The position numbers and the translations under genes are program-made. The notes below the pieces were generated by a model. That model did not search any database. It was not told the DNA's origin and saw only the letters and a list, made by a program, of their open reading frames with translations. Below are positions 23,788 to 31,520 of a stretch of 52,650 bases of DNA, one piece after another (the stretch's first letter is position 1; each line of letters begins with the position of its first letter). This DNA comes from Chloroflexi bacterium UBA5189 (GTDB lineage Bacteria; Chloroflexota; Limnocylindria; Limnocylindrales; CSP1-4): positions 59,901 through 112,550 of the forward strand of contig DHWF01000024.1 of the NCBI GenBank assembly GCA_002413045.1, in the 5' to 3' direction.

Positions 23788-25125
23788 ATGCCCGCGCGAT
23801 TTCGAGTCCTGGCAATCGGCCTCCTCGCAGTGGTGGTCGTTGGCGCGGCGGCGCTGCTATCCGGACTCCCGCTCGGCGGGCCGGAGCCAACCACGGTCGC
23901 CCTCGCTTCCGGTGCCCCCGGTGCCTCGAGCGACGGCGCTCCCATCGAGCCGACCCCGGTCCCGACCCCGACCGCACGCCCTGAGCTCGGCGGTACGGAG
24001 CTCTACGGCTACCTCCCGTACTGGCAGATGAGCGACACCGTTGCGACGTACCTCCGGTCGGCGCCGCTCACGACGATCGCCCTGTTCTCGGTCACGGCGC
24101 GGAAGACCGGCGCCATCGATACCCGACCGCTCGGCTACCGCCGGATCACGGGCGCGATCGGGCAGCGGTTCATCACGGAGGCGCATGCCCGCGGGACGCG
24201 CGTGGACCTCGTGTTCAACGTCTTCGGGGCAGCCAAGAACGCCCAGTTCTTCACCGGCATCGTGCCGGCTGCGACCCCGGTGCCGGCGGCGTCCCCCGCA
24301 GGAACGCTCGGGCCGCCGGCCCCGGCGCCGACCGCCGCGACCCAGCCGATCCCGCCGTGGCATCGGACGGTCGACGAGCTGGTCGCGCTCGCGACACGGC
24401 TCGGCGTTGACGGCATCAACGTCGACATCGAGCAGCTCCAGGACGCGAACCGGCCCGCCTACGGCGAGTTCCTGGCGGCCCTCAGGACGGCGCTGCTCGC
24501 GGTGAACCCGAAGGCGACGCTCACCGTCGCGACCGAGGCGGGCGCCCGCGGTGTCGCGAATGCGGCAGCGGCGACGGCGGCCGGCGTGGACCGGCTGTTC
24601 CTGATGGGCTATGACTACCACTGGGGCGGCTCGGAGCCGGGCGCCAGCGCCCCGATCGATCGACTGGATGGCGAAGCGACCCTCCGCTGGTCGATCGACC
24701 AGTACGTCCAGGCGGGCGTGCCGCGCGACAGGATCCTGCTCGGCCTGCCGCTGTATGGCATGACATGGCGGACGACGGGACCGATCCGGTCCTACCCGGT
24801 GATCGGTAATGGCATCACCTGGATCCCGAGCCAGCACCGCGACCTGCTGCTCGATCCGACGTTCCAGCCGGAGCGCGACACGTACGAGCACGCCGAGTAC
24901 TTCGACCGGTCGGACGGGCCGGACTGGCTCATCACCTACTACGACTCACCGGGGACGCTCCGGCCGAAGCTCGCGCTCGCCCGCGACAACGGCCTCGCGG
25001 GCGCCGGGTTCTGGGCGATGGGCTATGAGCGCGGCCTGCCCGGCTACCTCGAGCTCATGACCGCGTTCCGGGCGGGCGACATCGCCCGCGACGAGTCGCC
25101 GCCCAGACCGACGGCCGCGCCCTGA
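23788..25125 (+). CDS. Secreted glycosyl hydrolase family 18 protein
   Basis: This 445-residue protein has an N-terminal anchor (RVLAIGLLAVVVVGAAALLS), a Pro/Thr linker (EPTPVPTPTARP) and a GH18 barrel. It opens at ELYGYLPYWQMSDTVATYLR, and the catalytic motif is DGINVDIEQL (DxxDxDxE, with Asn in place of the first Asp). Later strands show LFLMGYDYHWGGSEPGAS and ILLGLPLYGMTWRT. The domain resembles YaaH/spore-germination-type and lysin-type members that cut GlcNAc-containing glycans. It has an internal Ala/Pro insert (PAATPVPAASPAGTLGPPAP). The GTG just before ATG 23788 is an alternative start. Confidence 0.9.
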   Translation: MPARFRVLAIGLLAVVVVGAAALLSGLPLGGPEPTTVALASGAPGASSDGAPIEPTPVPTPTARPELGGTELYGYLPYWQMSDTVATYLRSAPLTTIALFSVTARKTGAIDTRPLGYRRITGAIGQRFITEAHARGTRVDLVFNVFGAAKNAQFFTGIVPAATPVPAASPAGTLGPPAPAPTAATQPIPPWHRTVDELVALATRLGVDGINVDIEQLQDANRPAYGEFLAALRTALLAVNPKATLTVATEAGARGVANAAAATAAGVDRLFLMGYDYHWGGSEPGASAPIDRLDGEATLRWSIDQYVQAGVPRDRILLGLPLYGMTWRTTGPIRSYPVIGNGITWIPSQHRDLLLDPTFQPERDTYEHAEYFDRSDGPDWLITYYDSPGTLRPKLALARDNGLAGAGFWAMGYERGLPGYLELMTAFRAGDIARDESPPRPTAAP

Positions 25126-25132
25126 GCCGCTC

Positions 25133-25795
25133 CTAGGGTTCGGCGTCGCCCGGCGCGCTCGGTCCCACCGTCGTGAGCCAGCGATGGCCGGGATGGACCA
25201 GATCGAGTGATGCACGCAGCCGGGCGCGGGCAGCTGTGTCGAGGCGCGGAAGGATGACCTCGAGGTCGCGGTCGTCCTTCGGGCGGGCGAACAGGGCCTT
25301 CATGAAGAGGACAAGCTCGGGGCGCAGGTAGCGCAGGCCATCGGCCGCGACGAACGTTGCGTCCTCGAACGGCATCCGGATCCGGTCGTCGCGCGGCGCG
25401 ATCCACGTGTCGCCGTCGTGTGGGGTCATCGCCAGGTCCATGCACCACGGGCTTTGCGCGTTCCGCCGGACCCACAGCTGCCGCGAGCCCTCGATCAGGT
25501 TCTCGGGCTTGCGCAGCGGCCGGAGCGTGCCGTTGAGGTTCGACCACACGCACAGGTCCGGCGAGAGCCGCTCGAGCACGATCGGGAGGTCGGCCCGGAA
25601 GAACGCGACATCGATGTCCTCGTGGTCGCGCGTGACGCCGGTGAACGCGTCGACCGCCCAGCCCCCGACGATCCACCACCGCGCGCCGATCCCCTGCAGC
25701 AGCTCCGCCACCTGGGCGAGGCTGAACGGCGCCCACTCGCCGTACCAGCGATAGAAGTCGCGGTCCTCGTCGGTCTCGCCCGGGAGCCTCGGCAC
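25133..25795 (-). CDS. Nucleotidyltransferase (aminoglycoside-adenylyltransferase-like fold)
   Basis: This 220-residue protein has the polymerase-beta-type nucleotidyltransferase signature WWIVGGWAVDAFTGVTRDHE, followed by DIDVAFF near residues 40-66 (GG ... DxD). The third acidic residue may be in CMDLAMTP. Similar proteins include ANT(2'')/LinB-type antibiotic adenylyltransferases and many of unknown substrate; resistance cannot be assumed. A conserved C-terminal segment, YLRPELVLFMKALFARPKDD, is typical of this group. It converges on the GH18 gene with 7 bp between stops. Confidence 0.8.
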   Translation of the reverse strand: MPRLPGETDEDRDFYRWYGEWAPFSLAQVAELLQGIGARWWIVGGWAVDAFTGVTRDHEDIDVAFFRADLPIVLERLSPDLCVWSNLNGTLRPLRKPENLIEGSRQLWVRRNAQSPWCMDLAMTPHDGDTWIAPRDDRIRMPFEDATFVAADGLRYLRPELVLFMKALFARPKDDRDLEVILPRLDTAARARLRASLDLVHPGHRWLTTVGPSAPGDAEP

Positions 25796-25831
25796 CGGCG
25801 AAGTATGCCGCGCCGCAACGACGCGATAAAC

Positions 25832-25851
25832 GTGCTACTTGACAGTAGCCG
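25832..25851. promoter_or_regulatory. TetR-like operator copy 1
   Basis: GTGCTAC-TTGACA-GTAGCCG is a 7-6-7 inverted repeat with one mismatched pair. The TTGACA in its centre may be the -35 box of the gene at 25911, so repressor binding would block RNA polymerase. Confidence 0.6.
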
Positions 25852-25867
25852 ACTTTGGTGCCATCAC

Positions 25868-25887
25868 GTGCTACAGCCAAGTAGCAC
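25868..25887. promoter_or_regulatory. TetR-like operator copy 2
   Basis: GTGCTAC-AGCCAA-GTAGCAC is a perfect 7-6-7 inverted repeat, 36 bp centre-to-centre from copy 1 and 23 bp before the ATG at 25911. Two identical half-site sets argue for a real operator pair. Confidence 0.65.
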
Positions 25888-25910
25888 GCTAGAAGCCAAG
25901 GAGTCGCTCG

Positions 25911-26300
25911 ATGCACGGATTGCGTCCCACCAGCCCAGCCGGCGTCCTCCTCCGCGCCGCGATCGTCGGCCTCACCCTCGCGACCGGCTGGATCCACCTC
26001 ACCCTCGGGAGTCTGTTGTTCACCCTCAACGGGCTCGGCTACTTCGTGGCCGCTGTGGCGATGATCGCGCCCCTTGCGCTCGCGATCCGGTTCCGCTGGT
26101 TCATCCGCCTCGGCCTCGTGGCGTACGCAATGATGGCCATCGTCGGCTGGTATCTCACCGGGCCCCGCTACGATGTCGCCTACCTCGCCAAGGCCATCGA
26201 GGTCGGCCTGATCGCGCTCCTCGCGATCGAGATCCGGGCCTATGACGGCAACCCACTGCGCCACCTTCGCAACACCGTGCGCCGCCCGGTCGGCGCCTGA
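25911..26300 (+). CDS. Small four-helix membrane protein, function unknown
   Basis: This 129-residue protein has four predicted membrane helices (LRAAIVGLTLATGWIHLTLG, LNGLGYFVAAVAMIAPLAL, WFIRLGLVAYAMMAIVGWYL, AKAIEVGLIALLAIEIRAY). It starts at ATG 25911 behind an AAGGAG SD. Two palindromic operators lie just upstream, so expression is probably repressor-controlled. The cupredoxin gene follows 15 bp later and is probably co-transcribed, which hints at a shared membrane/redox role. Confidence 0.78.
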   Translation: MHGLRPTSPAGVLLRAAIVGLTLATGWIHLTLGSLLFTLNGLGYFVAAVAMIAPLALAIRFRWFIRLGLVAYAMMAIVGWYLTGPRYDVAYLAKAIEVGLIALLAIEIRAYDGNPLRHLRNTVRRPVGA

Positions 26301-26315
26301 CCGAAGGGATCAATC

Positions 26316-26735
26316 GTGCCTGCAAGGACCACCCCGCTCCGACGCCTCGGCCGTGCGCTGGGGGTCGTGCTCGCCGTCGCCGCCTGCGGTGGCGGGGGCG
26401 GTGGCGGGGGCGGCGGCGGACTCGGCTTCGCCAGCCCACCGGCGAGCCTCGCCCCAAACAGCCCGACCCTCAGCGCCGTGAACGTCGCCTTCGACCACGA
26501 CCAGGTTGCGGTGCCCGCGAACACACCGTTCGTCCTCGTGTTCGACAACCGGGACAGCGTCGGGCACAACGTCTCGATCTACCACGATGCCGCCTACCAG
26601 CAGCGGGTGTTCCTCGGATCGATCTTCAGCGGCCCGTCGACGCGCTGGTATCCCGTGCCGGCCCTCGCGCCGGGTACCTATTCGTTTCGGTGCGACATCC
26701 ACGCCAACATGACCGGCACGATCGTCGCGAGCTGA
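26316..26735 (+). CDS. Cupredoxin (plastocyanin-like) lipoprotein
   Basis: This is 139 residues from a GTG at 26316. A lipoprotein signal ends LAVAAC, with the lipidated Cys near residue 24 and an 11-Gly run directly after it as a tether. The cupredoxin fold follows. The type-1 copper ligands are visible: a His in GHNVSIYHD near residue 88, then Cys, His and Met in FRCDIHANMTG (C-x2-H-x2-M). Such proteins carry single electrons at the outer face of the membrane. It follows the four-helix membrane gene and precedes the CorA gene (37 bp), which has its own GTG start. Confidence 0.9.
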   Translation: MPARTTPLRRLGRALGVVLAVAACGGGGGGGGGGGLGFASPPASLAPNSPTLSAVNVAFDHDQVAVPANTPFVLVFDNRDSVGHNVSIYHDAAYQQRVFLGSIFSGPSTRWYPVPALAPGTYSFRCDIHANMTGTIVAS

Positions 26736-26772
26736 TCGCGACGGCCACCGCGCGGCGGCGTACGATCGGAAC

Positions 26773-27744
26773 GTGGCCGATGCGTCCCAGATCCGGATCC
26801 AGAGCTGGCGCGGTGGCCAGCTCACGACATCGACCGATGTCGCGGACCTGACGCGGCTTGTCCGGGCGAAGGACGCGCGGACGTGGATCGACCTGATCGA
26901 CCCGAGCGAGGACCTCGTCGTCGCGACCGCGAGCAAGCTCGGGCTCCATCCCCTCATCGCCGAGGACATCATCGAGAGCAACGAGCGGGCGAAGGTCCAG
27001 CTCGTCGGCGATGTCATCCACGTCGTGGCGTTCGTGCTCGAACGCAAGGACCAGGTGGTCACCGACGAGGTCGACCTCGTGCTCGGGGACAACTTCCTGG
27101 TGTCGGCCCACGGCCCGATCTGGGTCCCCGATCAGGCTCATCAGCTCAAGATGGGCATCGGGCCCGCGCTCGAGCGTGGGCCGGACTTCCTCTTGTGGGC
27201 CCTGATCGACTCGATCGTCGACGGCTACTTCCCCGTCTTCGACCGTCTCGGTGACGAGATCGATGAGGTCCAGGACTCGGCCATCGAGCGGCCGATCCCG
27301 GCGACGCTCGAGCGGCTCTTCCAGCTCAAGCGCGAGCTGATCCGGATCCGCCACGTCGTGGGCCCGAGCCGGGAGGTGTTCGCGCAACTGACGAGCCGCG
27401 AGTTCGACCAGATCGCGGAGCCCAACGTCTTCTACTTCCGCGACGTCTATGACCACCTGATCCGGCTCAATGACGAGCTGGACTCGTTCCGGGAGCTCGT
27501 CGCAGGCTCGCTCGAGATCTACCTGTCCACGATCAACAACAACCTGTCGACCATCATGAAGCGGCTGACCGGCGTGACCGTGATCCTCGCGGGCATCGGG
27601 GCCGTGGGTGGCGTGTTCGGGATGAGCGAGGCGGCCAACGCGATCTCCGGCACCGAGGGCTCCGGCTTCTACCTCGTCGTCCTGATCACGGTCCTGAGCG
27701 CCGCCGTCGGGGTGTGGCTGCTGAAGAAGATCAACTGGCTCTGA
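26773..27744 (+). CDS. corA: CorA-type divalent cation transporter with altered GMN motif
   Basis: This 323-residue CorA-family protein has a long cytosolic N-terminal domain (about 1-255) with helices such as LDELDSFRELVAGSLEIYLS. Two C-terminal membrane helices follow (GVTVILAGIGAVGGVFGM and YLVVLITVLSAAVGVWLL), then a basic tail KKINWL. The pore-loop signature, normally GMN, here reads GMS (FGMSEAANAIS). The Asn of GMN coordinates hydrated Mg2+, so selectivity may differ. It starts at GTG 26773. Its 3' end overlaps the convergent GGDEF-EAL gene by 14 bp. Confidence 0.88.
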   Translation: MADASQIRIQSWRGGQLTTSTDVADLTRLVRAKDARTWIDLIDPSEDLVVATASKLGLHPLIAEDIIESNERAKVQLVGDVIHVVAFVLERKDQVVTDEVDLVLGDNFLVSAHGPIWVPDQAHQLKMGIGPALERGPDFLLWALIDSIVDGYFPVFDRLGDEIDEVQDSAIERPIPATLERLFQLKRELIRIRHVVGPSREVFAQLTSREFDQIAEPNVFYFRDVYDHLIRLNDELDSFRELVAGSLEIYLSTINNNLSTIMKRLTGVTVILAGIGAVGGVFGMSEAANAISGTEGSGFYLVVLITVLSAAVGVWLLKKINWL

Positions 27745-30109
27745 CCAGTGGTGCCGGGCTGCCCCCGCGCCGACGCGGCAGTGCCCGAGCCTGGCGGCGC
27801 AGGTAGCGATCGAGGTCCGCGGGGGCCATCGGATGGGCGAACAGGTAGCCCTGGCCGAGCCGGCACCCGAGGGCGCGGAACCAGTCGGCCTGGGACTCGT
27901 TCTCGATGCCCTCCGCGACCATGTCGAGGCCGAGGGCATTGCCCATGTCCACGATGGCCTGGCTGAGCACGTGGGCATCGCCGACGCCCTCGCCGCCGGG
28001 CACGAATGACCGGTCGATCTTGAGCTCGTCCAGCTGGAAGGCGTGCAGGTAGCCGAGCGAGGAGTAGCCGGTCCCGAAATCGTCGATCGCGAGCCGCAGG
28101 CCGAGCGCGCGCAGCTCGCCGATCCGCTGGACGGTCTCGAAGCCGGGCGTCAGGAGCGTGCCCTCGGTGATCTCGAGGGTCAGGTTCCGGGCCTCCATGC
28201 CCGTCTCCGCGAGGGCGGCCTGGATCATCTCGACCAGGCCCGGGTCCCGGAACTGGCGAGCGGACAGGTTCACGTACAGGCGCAGGTTCGGCAGGTCATA
28301 GCGCTGCTGCCAGGCACGGACGCGGCGACAGCCATCCATCACGACCCAGCGACCGATCGGCAGGATGTCGCCGGTCTCCTCGGCCAGCCCGATGAACTCG
28401 GCGGGCAGGTGGAGCATGTGCCCGCGCGGCTGCCAGCGGACGAGCGCCTCGACGCCGATCGGCTTGCCGTCCTCGAGCTCGACGACCGGCTGGAAGTGGA
28501 CCTGGAGCTCGTTGCGTGCCTCGGCGCCGCGGAGCATCGCCGCGAGCTCGCTGCGGGCAGAGGCCGTCTCGAGCAGGTCCCGCCGGAACGCGACCACCTG
28601 GCCGCGTCCGGCCGACTTCGCCGCGTACATGGCGATGTCGGCGTGCTTGAGGAGCGCCTCGCTCGTCGCACTGTCCGGGCCGCTGATGGCGAACCCGATG
28701 CTCGCGCCGACGATCGGCGAGGCGGACTCGAGCTCGACCGGCTGGGCGAGGCCATCCAGGAGCCGCTGGCAGACGACGGTGACCACCTCGGCGCTCTCGA
28801 CGTCCTCGAGCAGGACGGCGAACTCGTCGCCACCCAGGCGGCCGGCGGTGTCGCCGGGTCGGATGATCGTCTTGATCCGCTCGGCCAGGATCTGGAGCGC
28901 GTGGTCGCCCGCGGCATGACCGAACCGGTCATTGAGGTGCTTGAAGTTGTCGAGATCGATGAACAGGACGGCGACGTGATTCGGGCTGCGGCCGGTCAGC
29001 CGCTCGAGCGCATGGTCGACGCGATCCTGGAGGCGCGATCGGTTGGCGAGCCCGGTGAGCGAGTCGCGGTAGGCCAGCAGGCGCAGCTCGTCGTACAGGC
29101 GCGCGTTGTCGAAGGTCAGGGCGGCTTCGCGGGCAAGCAGCTGGGCGAGCTCGATGTCGCGGGTCGAGAAGGCGTTCGCGCGGAACGAGCCGAGCTCCAC
29201 GATGCCGATGGAGACGCCACGGACCATGAATGGGAGCATCGCCAGCGTCTGCTGCCCGACCGAGTGGAGGTAGGCCGCTTCGGCGGGGTCCGCATCCGGG
29301 TCGTCTGCCCGAACGAAGTAGGGCTCGTGGCTGTCGAGGACGCGCCGGGTTGCCGGGAAGTCGGCGAGGCTGTACGAGGGCAGGATCTCGTAGCCGCGCT
29401 GGACGGGGTAGCTGCCGAACGTGACGACGCGGTCGCCCTCGCGATCCCATGTGCTCACGACGCAGTCGTCGGCGTGCGTCACGTAGGCCATGTGCTTGGC
29501 CAGCGCATGTCCCACGTCGAGCGGGTCGAGGGTCGCTCCGAGGTCGTGCGACATCTCGATCACGTGGCGCAGCTCCGACGTGGTGTCGGTCATCCGGGTG
29601 CTCGCGTTCCAGAGGAACAGCAGAAAGAGCAGGAACACGATGACGAGCGTCGTGGTCGGCAGGATGACCGCGAGCGTGCTCGTCTCGCGCATCCCCCACG
29701 GCAGGATGGTAGGTGCTGCGAGGGCGAACGCGCCGACGCCGGCACTTACCGCCATCAACACCGTCAAGGCACGCCGGCCGACGTACGGCAGGGCGAGCAG
29801 CACGGGGATGAGCGCCCCCAGGGCGATCGCGATCCCGATCACGGGCTCTGCGAGCACGGCGCAGACGGCGGTCAGCTGCGTCGCCAGCGCGACTCGAATT
29901 GCGAGGTTCGCTTCGGAGCGTTGCATGCCGCGGAGCGCTTCGAAGAGCAGCCACAGCGCGAAGATCGCCGCCACCAGGCCGACGGCCGCCAGTGACGACG
30001 CGCCCACCGCGAACCCGATCGCCGACCAGAACACGCCGACGGGCAGGACGACCATGGCGAATACGCGCAGGGCTCGGCTGAGGCCTTCGGCGCTCCCCCG
30101 TTCGGTCAT
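27731..30109 (-). CDS. Membrane GAF-GGDEF-EAL protein (cyclic-di-GMP turnover)
   Basis: This encodes 792 residues from the ATG at 30109 (MTERGSAEGLSRALRVF); the frame is open further upstream but that part is Pro/Arg-rich. About six membrane helices (residues 12-155) come first, then a GAF-like domain (about 180-330). The GGDEF domain has an intact motif (GRLGGDEFAVLLEDVE) preceded by RPGD, an inhibitory-site RxxD five residues upstream. The EAL domain is intact (GVEALVRWQ, LTLEITEG, DDFGTGYSSLGYLHAF, KIDRSFV). Both activities may be present, so it may make or break cyclic-di-GMP. Confidence 0.93.
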   Translation of the reverse strand: MTERGSAEGLSRALRVFAMVVLPVGVFWSAIGFAVGASSLAAVGLVAAIFALWLLFEALRGMQRSEANLAIRVALATQLTAVCAVLAEPVIGIAIALGALIPVLLALPYVGRRALTVLMAVSAGVGAFALAAPTILPWGMRETSTLAVILPTTTLVIVFLLFLLFLWNASTRMTDTTSELRHVIEMSHDLGATLDPLDVGHALAKHMAYVTHADDCVVSTWDREGDRVVTFGSYPVQRGYEILPSYSLADFPATRRVLDSHEPYFVRADDPDADPAEAAYLHSVGQQTLAMLPFMVRGVSIGIVELGSFRANAFSTRDIELAQLLAREAALTFDNARLYDELRLLAYRDSLTGLANRSRLQDRVDHALERLTGRSPNHVAVLFIDLDNFKHLNDRFGHAAGDHALQILAERIKTIIRPGDTAGRLGGDEFAVLLEDVESAEVVTVVCQRLLDGLAQPVELESASPIVGASIGFAISGPDSATSEALLKHADIAMYAAKSAGRGQVVAFRRDLLETASARSELAAMLRGAEARNELQVHFQPVVELEDGKPIGVEALVRWQPRGHMLHLPAEFIGLAEETGDILPIGRWVVMDGCRRVRAWQQRYDLPNLRLYVNLSARQFRDPGLVEMIQAALAETGMEARNLTLEITEGTLLTPGFETVQRIGELRALGLRLAIDDFGTGYSSLGYLHAFQLDELKIDRSFVPGGEGVGDAHVLSQAIVDMGNALGLDMVAEGIENESQADWFRALGCRLGQGYLFAHPMAPADLDRYLRRQARALPRRRGGSPAPLVRAS

Positions 30110-30193
30110 GACCAAACGATGGCGCTGCGATGGGACTATTGGTATCCCCCATTCGGGGCATCCCCGGCGGTACGGCCGCGGACCGGAATGCGT

Positions 30194-30216
30194 GACCGGG
30201 CGTGGTGCGCCCGGGT
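30194..30216. other. Possible hairpin between the hemerythrin and GGDEF-EAL genes
   Basis: GACCGGGCG, loop TGGTG, then CGCCCGGGTC form a stem with one bulge, 75 bp beyond the hemerythrin stop on the minus strand. There is no clear U-run, so the terminator role is uncertain. Confidence 0.3.
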
Positions 30217-30290
30217 CCTGGTACCTGGTGCGCGGCCCAGGCGGCCCAACGCGGGATGCCCAGACTTCGACCCGCGACGGGCGAGGTCCA

Positions 30291-30737
30291 TCAGCGAGGG
30301 GCGTCGACCTCGGCGCGTCGCGCGACCATCCGCCCACCCAGCTCGCGCAGCTCGACGAGCGAGAACACCTGCCGCGCCTTGACGAACATGTCGCCCTCTT
30401 CTTCCTCGATGTGGTGCTGGATGTTCTCGATCATCACGCTCGCCTTGGCGCCCCACGCCTCGTCGTCAACCGCCAGCGTCGCCAGCTCGCCCAGGATTCG
30501 GTCGACGACGTTGTGCTCCTCGATACCCTCCAGGACGATGTCCTTCGCCTGCGGGTGCTCCTTGAGGGCCGGGTAGAAGATTTCCTCCTCGATCGTCTCG
30601 TGGGCGCGGAGCATGTCCGTGACGCGCGCGAGGAGCTCCGTGCGGGTCTTCACGGCGCGCTCGGTCGTGGCGTCCAGTTCGCGGAGCAGGCGCTTGAGGC
30701 TGACGTGCTCGTCTTCGAGCATGGTCACGGCGTTCAT
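30291..30737 (-). CDS. Hemerythrin-domain protein
   Basis: This 148-residue four-helix protein has hemerythrin-type iron ligands: LEDEHVSLKRLL (His near 12), AHETIEEEIFYPAL (His and Glu near 48-55), EEHNVVDRIL (His near 77) and IQHHIEEEEGDMF (His pair near 107). These bind a di-iron centre for O2, NO or redox sensing. ATG 30737 follows an SD AAGGGGAT; the longer frame to 30845 has no SD and is Arg-rich. It stands alone on the minus strand. Confidence 0.88.
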   Translation of the reverse strand: MNAVTMLEDEHVSLKRLLRELDATTERAVKTRTELLARVTDMLRAHETIEEEIFYPALKEHPQAKDIVLEGIEEHNVVDRILGELATLAVDDEAWGAKASVMIENIQHHIEEEEGDMFVKARQVFSLVELRELGGRMVARRAEVDAPR

Positions 30738-30969
30738 GGCGATCCCCTTCGTCGATTCGCTTTGGCCGCGATCCTGCAGTCCGGGACATTGCCGGAGGGC
30801 GCGCGTCGGAACGGACCGCATGTCGTCCGTCTCGCGCCGGGGCAAAACCGGCCCGGCTGGCGCGGATTCGCAAGATCGAAGCGCAAACCATGCGCCGGTT
30901 TTGGCACGGCCCGCCGCCGAAGGTCAGTGGCACCGGCATGAGCCGGCCACACGGAAAGAGGGACACCCC

Positions 30970-31392
30970 ATGACGTACGAGAAAGAGACCGTCGTCACCA
31001 ACGACAAGACCGTCGAGCAGGACGAGCACGGCAACGAGGCCGTCGGCGCGGGCGCCGGCGCAATCGGCGGCGCCCTCGTTGGCAGCGCCGTGGCGGGCCC
31101 TCCGGGCGCGCTGGTCGGTGGGGCCATCGGGGCGATCGGTGGCGCGGCCGCGGGCGAGTCGACGGAAGGCCGAGACGAGGGCGGGGCCGCCACGGGCGGT
31201 GCTGCGGGCGCCATCGGTGGCGCCATCGTCGGTGGCGCGATCGCGGGCCCTCCGGGCGCGCTGGTGGGCGGCGCCGTGGGTGCTGGCGCGGGGGCCGGTG
31301 CCGGCGACAAGGTCGAAGAGGGCGCCAAGGGCGAGACGCACGTGAGCGACGCCCAGACGACGACCCGCGTCTACGAGACGACCAACCGCTGA
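30970..31392 (+). CDS. Glycine-zipper membrane-associated protein with internal duplication
   Basis: This encodes 140 residues from the ATG at 30970, behind an AAAGAG-type SD. Two long Gly/Ala helical stretches, each of about 38 residues, repeat the core AGPPGALVGGA: GAIGGALVGSAVAGPPGALV and GAIGGAIVGGAIAGPPGALV. They are separated by a polar loop ESTEGRDEGGAATGG. The ends are hydrophilic (TYEKETVVTNDKTVEQDEHG and QTTTRVYETTNR). Glycine zippers pack transmembrane helices; this looks like a stress-related or pore-like small protein, with no firm role. A strong hairpin terminator follows. Confidence 0.75.
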   Translation: MTYEKETVVTNDKTVEQDEHGNEAVGAGAGAIGGALVGSAVAGPPGALVGGAIGAIGGAAAGESTEGRDEGGAATGGAAGAIGGAIVGGAIAGPPGALVGGAVGAGAGAGAGDKVEEGAKGETHVSDAQTTTRVYETTNR

Positions 31393-31406
31393 TCCCCTTC
31401 CCCCTC

Positions 31407-31439
31407 GGGCCCGGTGATCGCCACGCGATCACCGGGCCC
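31407..31439 (+). terminator. 15-bp perfect hairpin after the glycine-zipper gene
   Basis: GGGCCCGGTGATCGC, loop CAC, then GCGATCACCGGGCCC form a perfect 15-bp stem ending in TTCC. It is a strong terminator-like hairpin although the T-run is short. Confidence 0.8.
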
Positions 31440-31520
31440 TTCCATGTACGCCCCGCTGATTGCTAGACTCCGGCCCCTTGGCGCCGTCCGCGCGCCGAGA
31501 TCCCGCGGCTGGAGCGATGC

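Noticed and set aside
26393..26422. GGC/GGG run of about 30 bases
   Set aside because: Codes for the poly-Gly tether of the cupredoxin lipoprotein.
28043..29995. 650-residue plus-strand frame antisense to the GGDEF-EAL gene
   Set aside because: No motif; it covers a gene with intact GGDEF and EAL motifs on the other strand.
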